From: Chitinivorax sp. PXF-14
GTDB taxonomy: Bacteria; Pseudomonadota; Gammaproteobacteria; Burkholderiales; SCOH01
NCBI RefSeq assembly: GCF_040812015.1
Contig: NZ_JBFNXJ010000011.1
Coordinates: 109,273 to 173,272, forward strand
Reading direction: 5' to 3'
Length of the DNA: 64,000 nt
The stretch's first letter is position 1. Each line of letters starts with the position of its first letter. Made by a program: the position numbers and the translations under genes. Below are positions 27,703 through 36,537 of this stretch, in pieces. The notes below the pieces were generated by a model that saw only the letters and a list, made by a program, of their open reading frames with translations, was not told where the DNA came from and made no database searches.

Positions 27703-28929
27703 TCAGACCGCGTGACGTTTTCGATAGTGTTCAAGGAAGTGCGCGATACGGCCGATGGCTTCCTGCAGGTCGTCGGTATTCGGCAGGAACACCACGCGGA
27801 AATGATCCGGTGTCGGCCAGTTGAAGCCAGAGCCCTGTACCAGCAGCACCTTCTCTTCGAGAAGCAACTCCAGGATGAACTGCTGATCGTCCGCAATCGG
27901 GTAAAGCTTGGGGTCGAGTTTGGGGAACAGGTACAGCGCCCCTTGCGGCTTGACGCAGGTCACCCCGGGGATGTCGGTAAGCAGCTTCCATGCCAAGTCA
28001 CGCTGACGGCACAGCCGGCCCGTCGGCGCAACCAGATCATCGATGCTCTGGTATCCGCCCAGGGCGGTCTGGATTGCATATTGCGCCGGCACGTTGGCAC
28101 ACAGTCGCATCGAGGCCAGCATATTAAGGCCCTCGATATAGTCCCGGGCATGCTTCTTCTCGCCGGAAACGACCATCCACCCGGCACGATAGCCGCAGGC
28201 GCGGTAATTCTTCGACAGGCCGCCAAACGTGATGCAAAGCACGTCCTCGGCGAGCGACGCGATCGAGGTATGGGTCAGGCCATCAAACAAGACCTTGTCG
28301 TAGATCTCGTCAGCATAGACGATCAGCTGATGCTGGCGCGCAAGCTCCAGGATTTCCTTCAGCACCTCGTCCGGGTACACCGCACCGGTAGGGTTGTTCG
28401 GGTTGATCACGACGATCGCACGGGTGTTCGGCGTGATCTTGTTGCGAATATCGTTGATATCGGGCAGCCAGCCAGCGCCTTCGTCACAGATATAGTGGCG
28501 CGCCGTCCCGCCGGCAAGGCTCACGGCGGCGGTCCACAATGGATAATCCGGCGCCGGCACCAACACCTCGTCGCCATTGTTCAACAAGGCCTGCATGGAC
28601 ATCACGATCAGCTCCGACACCCCGTTGCCGATGTAGATATCGTCGATGGTCACCCCAGTCACCCGTTTCTGCTGGGTGTAATGCATCACCGCCTTGCGCG
28701 CGGCGAACAGCCCTTTGGAATCGCAGTATCCGGATGCATCGGGCAGATTGTGGATGACGTCCTGAATGATCTCATCCGGCGCATTGAAGCCGAATGGCTG
28801 CGGATTGCCGATGTTGAGCTTGATGATGCGATGGCCCTCTTCCTCCATCTGCTTGGCTTTTTCGAGGACGGGACCGCGGATGTCGTAACAGACGTTGAGC
28901 AGCTTGTTGGATTTGGAAATCGGTTGCAT
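27703..28929 (-). CDS. alaA: Alanine-forming PLP aminotransferase AlaA
   Basis: 408 residues from the ATG at 28929; a GTG two codons upstream is also open. The sequence aligns along its length with E. coli AlaA, a glutamate-pyruvate transaminase: K-L-N-V/N-C-Y-D-I-R-G-P-V-L, L-N-I-G-N-P-x-P-F-G-F, Y-C-D-S-K-G-L, P-N-N-P-T-G-A-V-Y, and the PLP lysine in F-G-G-L-S-K-N-Y-R. The C-terminal P-D-H-F-R-V-V-F-L-P holds the substrate carboxylate Arg. It is the first gene of a leftward run with a GNAT gene, hom and thrC. The order alaA-hom-thrC is common in betaproteobacteria. Confidence 0.93.
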   Translation of the reverse strand: MQPISKSNKLLNVCYDIRGPVLEKAKQMEEEGHRIIKLNIGNPQPFGFNAPDEIIQDVIHNLPDASGYCDSKGLFAARKAVMHYTQQKRVTGVTIDDIYIGNGVSELIVMSMQALLNNGDEVLVPAPDYPLWTAAVSLAGGTARHYICDEGAGWLPDINDIRNKITPNTRAIVVINPNNPTGAVYPDEVLKEILELARQHQLIVYADEIYDKVLFDGLTHTSIASLAEDVLCITFGGLSKNYRACGYRAGWMVVSGEKKHARDYIEGLNMLASMRLCANVPAQYAIQTALGGYQSIDDLVAPTGRLCRQRDLAWKLLTDIPGVTCVKPQGALYLFPKLDPKLYPIADDQQFILELLLEEKVLLVQGSGFNWPTPDHFRVVFLPNTDDLQEAIGRIAHFLEHYRKRHAV

Positions 28930-29143
28930 GTTCACTTACCTTGCCTTGTTCGTGGGATTTGCATGCTGTCGGGCATGCGACCGTCCGGGGTGAGGTCTGT
29001 ATGCCCTACCGGGCCATATCAGTCGCACTGCGACGGCGAATCATCGCGGCAGTCGCCAGAACGGACGGAAACAAGGTTGTAATCACGCAATCATCCATTG
29101 CAATCAGGTGAAAACCCAGCGAATTCTTGCTCGGGTAAAGGGC

Positions 29144-29149
29144 TATAAT
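29144..29149 (+). promoter_or_regulatory. Perfect -10 box upstream of the Mth938-type gene
   Basis: TATAAT stands 51 bases before the ATG at 29201. A matching -35 is weak (GAATTC at 17 bases). The 264 bases between alaA and this gene also hold the alaA promoter, which I could not place. Confidence 0.45.
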
Positions 29150-29200
29150 CCTACCTGACTCAATAGAGCATCGCAAATTAACTAACGGTTATTTGAGAAC

Positions 29201-29569
29201 ATGAAATTGCATCTTGCTTCCAATGCGGGCGCCAATCAGTTTACGGGCTATGGTGATGGCTACGTCGAGATCAACAAGACCCGCCACGACGGCAGCGTGC
29301 TGGTGACGATCGATTCCATAACCGCATGGCCAGTGGAAAATGTCGACGCCCTTGCCGACACCGATTTCGACCAGATCCTGGCCGCCAACCCGGAAGTGGT
29401 GCTATTGGGTACCGGCCCTACCCTGCAGTTTCCTCACCCCAGGTTGTACAAGGCGCTGACTGCACGCCAGATCGGTGTCGAGGTCATGGACACCAACGCC
29501 GCATGCCGTACCTTCAACATCCTGATGAGTGAGGGACGACGCGTGGTTGCGGCAATCCTGCATCGCTGA
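29201..29569 (+). CDS. Mth938 / NDUFAF3-domain protein (DUF498)
   Basis: 122 residues, a single Mth938-like domain: F-T-G-Y-G-D-G-Y-V-E-I-N, then a variable strand, I-T-A-W-P-V-E, then the conserved P-E-V-V-L-L-G-T-G-P-T-L-Q-F-P-H-P-R-L and G-V-E-V-M-D-T-N-A-A-C-R-T-F-N-I-L. In mitochondria the related NDUFAF3 helps assemble respiratory complex I; the bacterial proteins have no settled role. The conserved T-x-A-A-C-R-T-x-N pocket is complete. The gene is monocistronic, divergent from alaA and followed by the terminator of the leftward porin gene. Confidence 0.88.
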   Translation: MKLHLASNAGANQFTGYGDGYVEINKTRHDGSVLVTIDSITAWPVENVDALADTDFDQILAANPEVVLLGTGPTLQFPHPRLYKALTARQIGVEVMDTNAACRTFNILMSEGRRVVAAILHR

Positions 29570-29631
29570 CCCGCGACTGGCATCGTCACGATCACCGCCA
29601 GACATAATCTGCCAATTCCAGTGCAGCAAAC

Positions 29632-29661
29632 AAAAAGGCCACTACCGAGGTAGTGGCCTTT
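29632..29661 (-). terminator. Terminator of the 502-residue porin gene
   Basis: A perfect 13-base stem AAAGGCCACTACC / GGTAGTGGCCTTT. On the minus strand it continues into five T, so it mainly serves the leftward porin gene; it could also end the rightward Mth938 transcript. Confidence 0.85.
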
Positions 29662-29727
29662 GTAGTTACCGGTCTGGTGAAACCGACCGGTACTCTTGTT
29701 ATTGCTTCTTCTTGCTTCTTGTTTTTC

Positions 29728-31236
29728 TTAGAAGCTGTGGCTGATACCGATCTGGTAGGAGGTCGGGTCAGCACCGCGCGGCGTAGCGGCAAACGGAGCC
29801 TGGCGAGCAGACTGGTCGTTGACCGCGCCATTGATGAAGAAGTTGTAAGCTGCGTTCGCCTCGTTCTCGACACGAGCGTAAGTCGCGTAGATGTTGGTGC
29901 GCTTGGAGAATGAGTACATACCGGTCACCTGGTAGTAGCGTGCGCCCGACTCGCCATCCTTCTGGCCGGTCCACTGCTTCACGTCATTTGCCTGGCCGAA
30001 GGTGGCAAAGGCATCGATGGCATCGTTGAACTTGTAGCTGGCAGCAAACACCCAGGTATCGCGGCTGGCGTCACCCACGGTCTGTACCGCGGTGGGGTCA
30101 CCGGTCACCAGTGCCTGCGCCTTGCTCAGCATGGCAATATTGTCGGCGAACTGGCCGTTGAATTTGTTGACCTGACGCTCATAGACCAAGCCCAGACGCA
30201 GCGGCTGAATGACCTGATAGCCAAGCGAAGCCTTGATGCCATACGCCTTGTCGATAATGCCCCCCGCGACCAGCGGAACCGGATCGCGCACCTGCATGTA
30301 CGCGAGGCTCGCGTACATCCAGCCAGGGAAGTAGGCCAGGGTCACTTCGGTCGATTGCGGGTTGGTCTGACGGCCAGGCGTCGTGCCAATCACTGGAGCG
30401 GTCAGTGCATTCAGGCCGCCTGCGATCGGCGCAAAACCGTTGCACGGATTCGGATTGGTCGCCGGACTGCAGCTCATGTCGTTGTACCAGTTGCCTTTGG
30501 ATTCCGGCGCGGTCGCCGCAACCAGAGCCGAGAAGCCCTTGATGACGGGGGACTTGTACTGAATGACATTGCTTGCACGGGTACCGACGTTGTAGAACGG
30601 CACGGCGAACTTGGACAGCGAAGCCAAAGGCGACTGCCCCACACCGGGGATTGCAGCAAGGTTCGGCAGATAACCCGACGATGCGGCGCCAGAGTTGTAT
30701 TCATAGCCGAGTACCGCCAAGGCGGTCGACGTATTGCCCGAACGCAGCAGGTGCAGTTCGTTCGGTACGTGCTTGTCGAAGTACATGTCCAGGCGGCCAG
30801 CCTGCAAGGTACCCCAGCTGGAGGAGCGCAGACCAACAAACGACTGGCGGGTGGCAAATGTAGCGCTGCCCGATGCCGGCTTGGACACATCGCTAGGCGC
30901 ACAACCGACGTAGCCGCAGCCATCATCGGGCTTGATTGCCGTCTCGATCTGGTAAACAGCCGATAGGCCACCGCCCAGGTCTTCCTGGCCCTTGAAGCCA
31001 AGGTAGGACAGCGAATCGGTTACGCGCACGCGGCCGTCGATGTCTTTTTGGCCGTTGGACAGCAGCAAGTTGGCCGTCGTGCTGTAAGGCGACGTCGCAG
31101 CGTATTGTGTCGCACCTTTGGCTTCGACATGCTCGACGCCCATCCCCAGGTGACCATATACCGTCACGCTATCCGCCAGCGCTACCGGTGCTGCCAGTGC
31201 GGCCATGACCGCCAAGGCCGTACGATTGATTTGCAT
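29728..31236 (-). CDS. Gram-negative outer-membrane porin (betaproteobacterial type)
   Basis: 502 residues from the ATG at 31236 with a GAGGGAG site; the longer frame to 31269 is not supported. A signal peptide (M-Q-I-N-R-T-A-L-A-V-M-A-A-L-A-A-P-V-A-L-A) precedes D-S-V-T-V-Y-G-H-L-G-M-G-V-E-H, the usual first strand of betaproteobacterial trimeric porins. The body alternates short beta strands, and the C-terminus Y-Q-I-G-I-S-H-S-F ends in the Phe recognised by the BAM machinery. It is about 130 residues longer than the neighbouring porin, with inserts rich in Asn, Pro and Cys (C-G-Y-V-G-C and C-S-P-A-T-N-P-N-P-C) that suggest disulphide-bonded external loops. Substrate range is unknown. Confidence 0.93.
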   Translation of the reverse strand: MQINRTALAVMAALAAPVALADSVTVYGHLGMGVEHVEAKGATQYAATSPYSTTANLLLSNGQKDIDGRVRVTDSLSYLGFKGQEDLGGGLSAVYQIETAIKPDDGCGYVGCAPSDVSKPASGSATFATRQSFVGLRSSSWGTLQAGRLDMYFDKHVPNELHLLRSGNTSTALAVLGYEYNSGAASSGYLPNLAAIPGVGQSPLASLSKFAVPFYNVGTRASNVIQYKSPVIKGFSALVAATAPESKGNWYNDMSCSPATNPNPCNGFAPIAGGLNALTAPVIGTTPGRQTNPQSTEVTLAYFPGWMYASLAYMQVRDPVPLVAGGIIDKAYGIKASLGYQVIQPLRLGLVYERQVNKFNGQFADNIAMLSKAQALVTGDPTAVQTVGDASRDTWVFAASYKFNDAIDAFATFGQANDVKQWTGQKDGESGARYYQVTGMYSFSKRTNIYATYARVENEANAAYNFFINGAVNDQSARQAPFAATPRGADPTSYQIGISHSF

Positions 31237-31380
31237 TGCACACTCCCTCTCAATACTTGCGCCGAACAACTCGTGTCGGCGCTCTTGTTGGACCGTTATT
31301 AGGGTTTGCCCCGATTCTGCCTATGCCCCCTCATGGTGACAAGTGCTTTTATTCTAATTTGGCGATATTCGCTTTGAGGT

Positions 31381-31396
31381 GTTGCGATTGTGCAAC
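31381..31396 (-). promoter_or_regulatory. Palindrome GTTGC-N6-GCAAC upstream of the 502-residue porin
   Basis: Read on the porin strand it is GTTGCACAATCGCAAC, centred about 152 bases before the start codon. An almost identical site stands at the same distance before the second porin (32783-32798). A shared transcription factor site is inferred; the factor is not identified. Confidence 0.55.
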
Positions 31397-31460
31397 GACT
31401 GGCCTGCAAGGCACTCAGGCGCAGGTTTGTTTGTAGCCGATCAGCGCCTGCTTACGGCAC

Positions 31461-31492
31461 AAAAAAACAGGCGCCCGAAGGCGCCTGTTTTC
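31461..31492 (-). terminator. Terminator of the 370-residue porin gene
   Basis: Stem AAAACAGGCGCC / GGCGCCTGTTTT with a TTCG tetraloop on the minus strand, followed there by a run of seven T. It starts 36 bases after the porin stop. Confidence 0.93.
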
Positions 31493-31527
31493 TCATCAAT
31501 CACCCGATAAATCGGGAAGATCGTGAA

Positions 31528-32640
31528 TTAGAAGCTGTGGCCGATGCCGACATTGAAGCCGGAAACGTCCTTGCCCTTGACCGTGCCAACGGCGTTGACG
31601 GACAGGTCGCGGATCGCATTGGCTTCGTTGTCCAGCTTGGTGTACAGAGCACGCGCATAGGTACGCTTGGACAGGTCATACTTCACACCAACGGTGTACT
31701 GCTTCGAACCGGTGTCGCTGTTGTCGCCTGCATCACCCACCTTGCCGTACTGAGCGAACGGAACGATTGCGCCGAGGGTGTAGGAAGCCGACAGCAGCCA
31801 GCCCTTCTGCTTGCCCTTGGTGGCGTACTTGTCGTTGGCCTTGATTTGTTCGTAGCCAGCGCCGAGGTACAGGCCAGCCAGCTTCAGTGCAGCGAAGCCC
31901 TTGTAGCCTTCGATCTTGCCACCGTTTACAGCCTTGTTGGTCGCGGCATCAGTGTTCGAACCATTCTTGTCCTGCTCGTAAGCAAAACCCACATCGAACA
32001 TCGGCTGGCTATACAGAGCGGATACGGCATAAACATCAGTATTGCTTACCGAATTGTCAGCCGGCGCTACAGCGGTATTTGCTGCCTTGTTTTCGGCAGT
32101 GCCATACATAGCCTTGGCCTGGAAGCCAACGACGACAGGCGATTCGTACAGAACAACGTTCTTCAAACGCTTGTCGAGCTGGCCGAATACGCCACTACCC
32201 TTGCCTGCAGTGGTCGGGTCGTAGCCACCGGAACCCTGGTCGCCGATACCGTCGAATGCAGCGTTCAGCCCGCTAGGAGTCAGGCTCTTGTAAGGCGAGT
32301 CATAACGGCCCAGCTTCACTGCACCGAAACCGCCGGCCATACCAACAAAGCTGTTGCGCGATGCAAAAGCGTTAGTGTCAGCGCTAGTGCCGCCGTCATC
32401 CGGACGGACGCGGCTTTCAACTTGCCAGATCGCCTTCAGGCCAGAACCCAGATCTTCTTCACCCTTGAAGCCAATCTTCGAGGTTTCGTCCGAAACGCGA
32501 GTCTTGGAAACACCGTCTTGAACCTTGACGGACTCAACGCCGGCCTTCACTTGGCCGTACAGCGTCACGCTGGTATCGGCCATTGCTGCAGGTGCAGCAA
32601 CTGCGGCTGCTACAGCCAATGCGATCAGTTTCTTGTTCAT
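31528..32640 (-). CDS. General porin, OmpC-like (betaproteobacterial type)
   Basis: 370 residues, standard porin length, with a strong AAGGAG site. The signal peptide M-N-K-K-L-I-A-L-A-V-A-A-A-V-A-A-P-A-A-M-A is followed by D-T-S-V-T-L-Y-G-Q-V-K-A-G-V-E, and the C-terminus F-N-V-G-I-G-H-S-F has the terminal Phe. The G-F-K-G-E-E-D-L-G-S-G-L-K-A-I-W-Q-V-E-S segment and R-N-S-F-V-G are hallmarks of the Neisserial/Burkholderial porin family. It is in tandem with the longer porin, but each has its own terminator and the same upstream palindrome, so they look like separately transcribed, jointly regulated genes. Confidence 0.95.
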   Translation of the reverse strand: MNKKLIALAVAAAVAAPAAMADTSVTLYGQVKAGVESVKVQDGVSKTRVSDETSKIGFKGEEDLGSGLKAIWQVESRVRPDDGGTSADTNAFASRNSFVGMAGGFGAVKLGRYDSPYKSLTPSGLNAAFDGIGDQGSGGYDPTTAGKGSGVFGQLDKRLKNVVLYESPVVVGFQAKAMYGTAENKAANTAVAPADNSVSNTDVYAVSALYSQPMFDVGFAYEQDKNGSNTDAATNKAVNGGKIEGYKGFAALKLAGLYLGAGYEQIKANDKYATKGKQKGWLLSASYTLGAIVPFAQYGKVGDAGDNSDTGSKQYTVGVKYDLSKRTYARALYTKLDNEANAIRDLSVNAVGTVKGKDVSGFNVGIGHSF

Positions 32641-32782
32641 TCAAACGCTCCTTGAGATATAGATTTTCGGCTACGGCGGTGCCGCGCCAACTCCCTGTGC
32701 GAAAGCTACAGGCATTCTGCCAAAGCAGTAAAAACAGGCGCAAGGATAGTCAGGACCTTCCTTGCCATCAGCGATTCGAAAC

Positions 32783-32798
32783 GTTGCAATTACGCAAC
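32783..32798 (-). promoter_or_regulatory. Palindrome GTTGC-N6-GCAAC upstream of the 370-residue porin
   Basis: Read on the porin strand it is GTTGCGTAATTGCAAC, centred about 150 bases before the start codon. It agrees with the other porin's site in 13 of 16 positions, including all ten arm bases and the central AAT. Confidence 0.55.
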
Positions 32799-32863
32799 AA
32801 ACTGCGGCGCCATTGTCGTATAGCGGTATTACAGAACGATGAAATCCGCGCCGAGCCTAATAT

Positions 32864-33661
32864 TCAGTCATGCGCAAAGAACAATCGGGCCAGCTCCACC
32901 CCTGGTTGCTCGGCCCGCATGAAGGCCTCGCCGACAAGGAAGGTATTCACCTGGGCGGATTGCATGCGCTCGACATCGGCACGCCCGAGAATGCCGCTTT
33001 CCGTCACGACGATGCGGTCGGCGGGGATGCGCTCAAGCAGATCGAGCGTGGTATCGAGCGACACCTCAAAGGTGCGCAGATTACGATTGTTGATGCCAAT
33101 CAGCGGCGTTTTAAGTTGCAGTGCAGCATCCAGCTCCTCCCCATTATGCACTTCGACCAGCACGGCCAGCCCCAGCTCCATCGCCACCTGCTCGAAGGCC
33201 TGCATGGTTGCCAGATCGAGCGCGGCGGCGATCAGCAGGATACAGTCTGCCCCCATCGCCCGGGCTTCATAGATCTGGTAGGCATCGACCATGAAATCCT
33301 TGCGCAACACCGGCAAGGCGCACGCCGTACGGGCTGCCTGCAGGTAGGCCGGCGCCCCCTGAAAGAACGGCGCATCGGTCAGCACCGACAGGCAGGCCGC
33401 GCCATGTTCGGCATAGCTGCGGGCGATCTCGGCCGGGACGAAGTGCTCGCGGATCACGCCCTTGCTGGGGCTGGCCTTCTTGACCTCGGCAATGACGGCA
33501 GCCTGGCCGGCTGCATGCTTGGCGCGGATCGCGCCGACGAAATCGCGGGCTGGCGTTTGGGCCTCGGCTTCGCGACGAACAAGGGCCAGGGGTTTGACGG
33601 CCTTGGCTGCCGCGACTTCTTCGGCTTTGACGGAAAGGATTTTTTGCAGGATGTCGGACAT
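32864..33661 (-). CDS. trpC: Indole-3-glycerol-phosphate synthase
   Basis: 265 residues from the ATG at 33661 (M-S-D-I-L-Q-K-I-L); the longer frame to 33775 is an unlikely extension. It closes the indole ring from carboxyphenylamino-deoxyribulose phosphate, the fourth step to tryptophan. TIM-barrel active-site motifs are intact: [12 protein letters not shown] (catalytic Lys), [28 protein letters not shown], and S-E-S/T-E-S-G-I near the end. It is not fused to TrpF. Usually trpC directly follows trpD; here about 3.6 kb of unrelated genes (33781-37155) lie between them on both strands. Confidence 0.96.
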   Translation of the reverse strand: MSDILQKILSVKAEEVAAAKAVKPLALVRREAEAQTPARDFVGAIRAKHAAGQAAVIAEVKKASPSKGVIREHFVPAEIARSYAEHGAACLSVLTDAPFFQGAPAYLQAARTACALPVLRKDFMVDAYQIYEARAMGADCILLIAAALDLATMQAFEQVAMELGLAVLVEVHNGEELDAALQLKTPLIGINNRNLRTFEVSLDTTLDLLERIPADRIVVTESGILGRADVERMQSAQVNTFLVGEAFMRAEQPGVELARLFFAHD

Positions 33662-33780
33662 GGCGGGAATATCGGGGTTGAGCGCAAGACGACCATTGTA
33701 GAGGGTCGCCTCCCCTTGCCTCAACCCATCCCGCCGACAAGCGCCTGCTTTTGCGGGTCCGCCGCGCCGTGGCATGGCAG

Positions 33781-34644
33781 TCAGAACCGATATTCGGGGT
33801 TCTCGGGGCTGAAGGTGTTGGCGGCGAGCTTCTTGTGCTCGATGCGTTCAAACACGATGCGCTCAAACACCTCGCCCTTGGCGTCGCGGCTCTCGGTGAC
33901 GCGGATCAGTGGTTGCGCCAGATCGACGGTGAGCCGGGAGTCGCTGGCATAGTAGGTCGGCTGTCCCGGCGTGACGAAGCGGAACTCGATCATGCGTTTG
34001 GCCCCCTCGCCCACCACCTTGCGTTCGACCGGATCGGTCGGCTTGCCATTGGCCTTGAGCAGGTCATAGTCCTTCTGGAACTCGTCGAGGATGAAGGCGA
34101 AGCCGAGATGGCGAACCGTATGCCTGGACTGGGCGCGAGCGATCATGCCGTCGATGGCGTTGCGTGTGGACACCGCGCCCAGCAGACCGCCGAGGTGCGC
34201 AAGCATGGAGCCCGCATCGACCTTCTCGTCGTAGATCACCTCCTGGCCCGAACGCGGGCCGCCATCGAGCCAGCGCGCGTAGACGGCACGGGGCGAATGG
34301 CGGTAACGCACCAGCATGCGCTCGGGCTCGCTGGGCAGCGTCTTGCCCATGCGCTCCTGACGCAACATCAGCGTCTCGTACTCGGGTGCGGCACGGTCGT
34401 TGCGCCTGAGCATCGACAGCCAGGCTTCCCAGCGCGTGCTGGCGAGCACCGCATCAAGCTCAGGGCCGCTCATGTGGGTAAGCGTGGCGTCGTGATAGGC
34501 CTTGTCCAGCCAGTCGGCCTGCGCGTCGTTGCTCAGTGACGCCAGATTGCGGCGAATCGCATTGGGATCTTCCGCCTGCACCAGCAGGGCGGTAGCGGCC
34601 AGGGCCAGACCGAGCACCCGGCCGTACCAGGATGATAGTTTCAT
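33781..34644 (-). CDS. DUF1571-like exported protein
   Basis: 287 residues. Residues 1-24 form a signal peptide ([14 protein letters not shown] cleaved before E-D). The mature part has the features of the DUF1571 family: [30 protein letters not shown] split across two strands, then V-T-P-x-x-x-Y-Y-A. Such proteins may be periplasmic lipid- or ligand-binding beta sheets, but no member's role is established to my knowledge. Its start overlaps the stop of the metal-dependent hydrolase gene by 4 bases (ATGA), so translation is coupled and a joint function with the hydrolase and SDR is likely. Confidence 0.72.
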   Translation of the reverse strand: MKLSSWYGRVLGLALAATALLVQAEDPNAIRRNLASLSNDAQADWLDKAYHDATLTHMSGPELDAVLASTRWEAWLSMLRRNDRAAPEYETLMLRQERMGKTLPSEPERMLVRYRHSPRAVYARWLDGGPRSGQEVIYDEKVDAGSMLAHLGGLLGAVSTRNAIDGMIARAQSRHTVRHLGFAFILDEFQKDYDLLKANGKPTDPVERKVVGEGAKRMIEFRFVTPGQPTYYASDSRLTVDLAQPLIRVTESRDAKGEVFERIVFERIEHKKLAANTFSPENPEYRF

Positions 34645-35474
34645 GCATATTCCTTGTTATCGAGCGCGGCGAGCCAGGACTTGCCTTGGGCAATCAGCTC
34701 GCGCGAATCATGTTGCCACGGGTAAAAATCACGGCGGAAGAATTGCCGCCAGGCGGGCAGAATCTTCCACACGAGGCCGGGGTCGCGGCCAAACATGAAG
34801 TTGAATCCCTCCTGCCACACCCTGGGCGACCATAGCTTGCCATCCTTGCGGATCAACGACCAGGCATTCCATTGCATATCGAAGGGGAACATCAGGCTGA
34901 CCAGCAGCATGGTGATCACCCGGCGCCGGTAGCCGCCACCGATCTTTTGATAGAGATCGAAGGCCACCGCCTTGTGCTCCAGTTCCTCCACCGCGTGCCA
35001 GATCCAGATGCGGCGGAAATGCGGGTGCATGTCCGCCAGCCATTGCGGGTGGCTCAGTATCGCCTCGGCCATGATCGCGGTGTAGTGCTCCAGGCACACA
35101 GTCAGCGCCAGATGGTCCTTGGGCCGGGTGTGGCGCCGATTGAACTGGATGATGCGCAGGATGCGATCCTCCAGCTTCTTGGTGGGATAACCGCTGCGCT
35201 CCAGGTGCGCGTTATAGGCGGCATGCTCGTAACGATGCCAGCCTTCCTGCCCGATGAAGCCGCGAATGTCGGCGTCGAGTTTCGGATCGTCGTTCTGGTC
35301 ACGGAATTCGCGAACCGAGTCGATGAAGGCCTGTTCGCCGTGAGGAAACATCAGCGACAAGCCGTTGAGAAAATGGGTGCGGTAAGGCTGGCCTCGATTC
35401 CAGTAGGTCGGCAGGCCAGCCGGCCATTCGAGCCGCAAGGGGCGTGGCTCGATCTGCAGATCGGCGAGATCCAT
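34641..35474 (-). CDS. Predicted metal-dependent hydrolase (COG3687 / PF10118 type)
   Basis: 277 residues from the ATG at 35474. The His/Glu pattern of the family is visible: F-P-H-G-E-Q-A-F, G-Q-E-G-W-H-R-Y-E-H, L-E-H-Y-T-A-I-M-A-E, and W-H-A-V-E-E-L-E-H-K-A-V-A-F-D. These E-x-x-H motifs resemble a four-helix di-iron arrangement, so 'hydrolase' may be a misnomer; an oxidase or hydroxylase is possible. A hydrophobic helix near residue 195 (M-L-L-V-S-L-M-F-P-F) suggests membrane association. Neighbours are an SDR upstream (11 bases) and a DUF1571 gene downstream, with a TetR regulator divergent. The set looks like a small lipid or hydrophobic-substrate pathway; that is inference. Confidence 0.78.
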   Translation of the reverse strand: MDLADLQIEPRPLRLEWPAGLPTYWNRGQPYRTHFLNGLSLMFPHGEQAFIDSVREFRDQNDDPKLDADIRGFIGQEGWHRYEHAAYNAHLERSGYPTKKLEDRILRIIQFNRRHTRPKDHLALTVCLEHYTAIMAEAILSHPQWLADMHPHFRRIWIWHAVEELEHKAVAFDLYQKIGGGYRRRVITMLLVSLMFPFDMQWNAWSLIRKDGKLWSPRVWQEGFNFMFGRDPGLVWKILPAWRQFFRRDFYPWQHDSRELIAQGKSWLAALDNKEYA

Positions 35475-35485
35475 GGCGAGCCTCC

Positions 35486-36343
35486 TCACACGGCATTGAC
35501 GGGTTTGGCGGCCCTGCGGCGCTTGAGCCGGAACTGGGTGAAACGCGCACCGAGACTGGCGACGCTGGCCGGGCACAGCCGATACAGGCCGTCGATCAGC
35601 GCGGCATCCGGCCCGATCAGCACGCGCGTCTGTTTGCGCTTGACCGCATTCAGGATGGCGGCGGCCGCGGCTTGCGGCGAAGTACGCGCCAGCCGGTCGA
35701 AATCGGCCACCATATCGCCACGGTCCTGCGCCACCAGCGAGCAATCGCCAACCCGTGCATGACGCGCGATATCGGTCTTGATGCCGCCGGGGTGGACGCA
35801 AGTCAGCGTGACTGCCGTGTCGGCCAGCTCCTCGCGCAACGCATCCGAGAACGCGCGAACCGCCGCTTTCGAAGCGTTGTAGATCGACTGTGTCGGCACC
35901 GAGAGCATGGCGAAAATGCTGGACACGTTGACCAGCGCCGCCTCGTCGGCTCGCTGCAGATAAGGCAGAAAGGAGCGGCAGCCATGCACGACGCCCCAGA
36001 AATTGATGTTCATGAGCCAGTGCATGTCATCGAGCGCCCCATGCAGCACGGTGTCGGTCAATGCCACACCGGCATTGTTGATCATCAGGTCGCAGCCGCC
36101 GTAGGCCTTGGCCACGTCAAACGCAAATGTCTCCACCGCCAGCGGGTCGGCCACGTCGACCACCGCGGTCAACACTTGCGCGCCATGCCCGCGCAAGCTG
36201 TCGGCCACGGCCTGCAGCTTGTCCTGATGGATGTCGCACAGCGCAAGCCGCATACCTTCCTTGGCGCAGAGACGGGCGAGCGCTTCGCCGATTCCCGATG
36301 CCGCGCCGGTGATGACGGCAACCTTGCCGACAAGCGCTTTCAT
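35486..36343 (-). CDS. Short-chain dehydrogenase/reductase
   Basis: 285 residues from the ATG at 36343, which has a GGGGAGG site. The NAD(P) motif G-A-A-S-G-I-G-E-A is at the N-terminus (residues 12-20), N-N-A-G follows in the middle, and the catalytic Y-N-A-S-K-A supplies Tyr and Lys with Ser in V-N-V-S-S-I-F. The Asp in C-D-I-H-Q-D at the end of strand 2 suggests NAD(H) preference. The C-terminal 60 residues extend beyond the classical core, as in membrane-associated acyl-chain SDRs. It is the first gene of a three-gene run with the metal-dependent hydrolase and the DUF1571 protein, facing a TetR gene across a palindrome. Confidence 0.9.
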   Translation of the reverse strand: MKALVGKVAVITGAASGIGEALARLCAKEGMRLALCDIHQDKLQAVADSLRGHGAQVLTAVVDVADPLAVETFAFDVAKAYGGCDLMINNAGVALTDTVLHGALDDMHWLMNINFWGVVHGCRSFLPYLQRADEAALVNVSSIFAMLSVPTQSIYNASKAAVRAFSDALREELADTAVTLTCVHPGGIKTDIARHARVGDCSLVAQDRGDMVADFDRLARTSPQAAAAAILNAVKRKQTRVLIGPDAALIDGLYRLCPASVASLGARFTQFRLKRRRAAKPVNAV

Positions 36344-36455
36344 ACGCGCCTCCCCTGCCGCAGCAATGCGGCGCATTGCAGACTGCAAGCCATGCGGTTC
36401 TCCTTCTCTCTGATGTGTTGGGAGGGTCTGGCGCCCACCCTGCGATTTTTAGAGT

Positions 36456-36491
36456 ATATTACCTAATTCTTTGTTTAAATCAACTGATTTA
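36456..36491 (-). promoter_or_regulatory. SDR-operon promoter overlapped by a palindromic TetR operator candidate
   Basis: A perfect 7-base-arm palindrome TAAATCA-AC-TGATTTA occupies 36476-36491 in the AT-rich gap between the SDR run and tetR. On the SDR strand a TTGATT -35 (36478-36483) lies inside it, with TAATAT as -10 (36456-36461) at 16-base spacing. TetR-type repressors commonly bind such sites next to their own gene. Confidence 0.6.
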
Positions 36492-36537
36492 CTTGTTAAC
36501 ATATTCATACCACAGGCTTTTCCAGCGGGACCACGCA

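Noticed and set aside
36376..36537. N-terminal extension of the TetR gene to the ATG at 36376
   Set aside because: It would cross the SDR promoter and the palindromic operator, and the added 54 residues do not resemble any TetR protein. The TTG at 36538 gives the normal family start.
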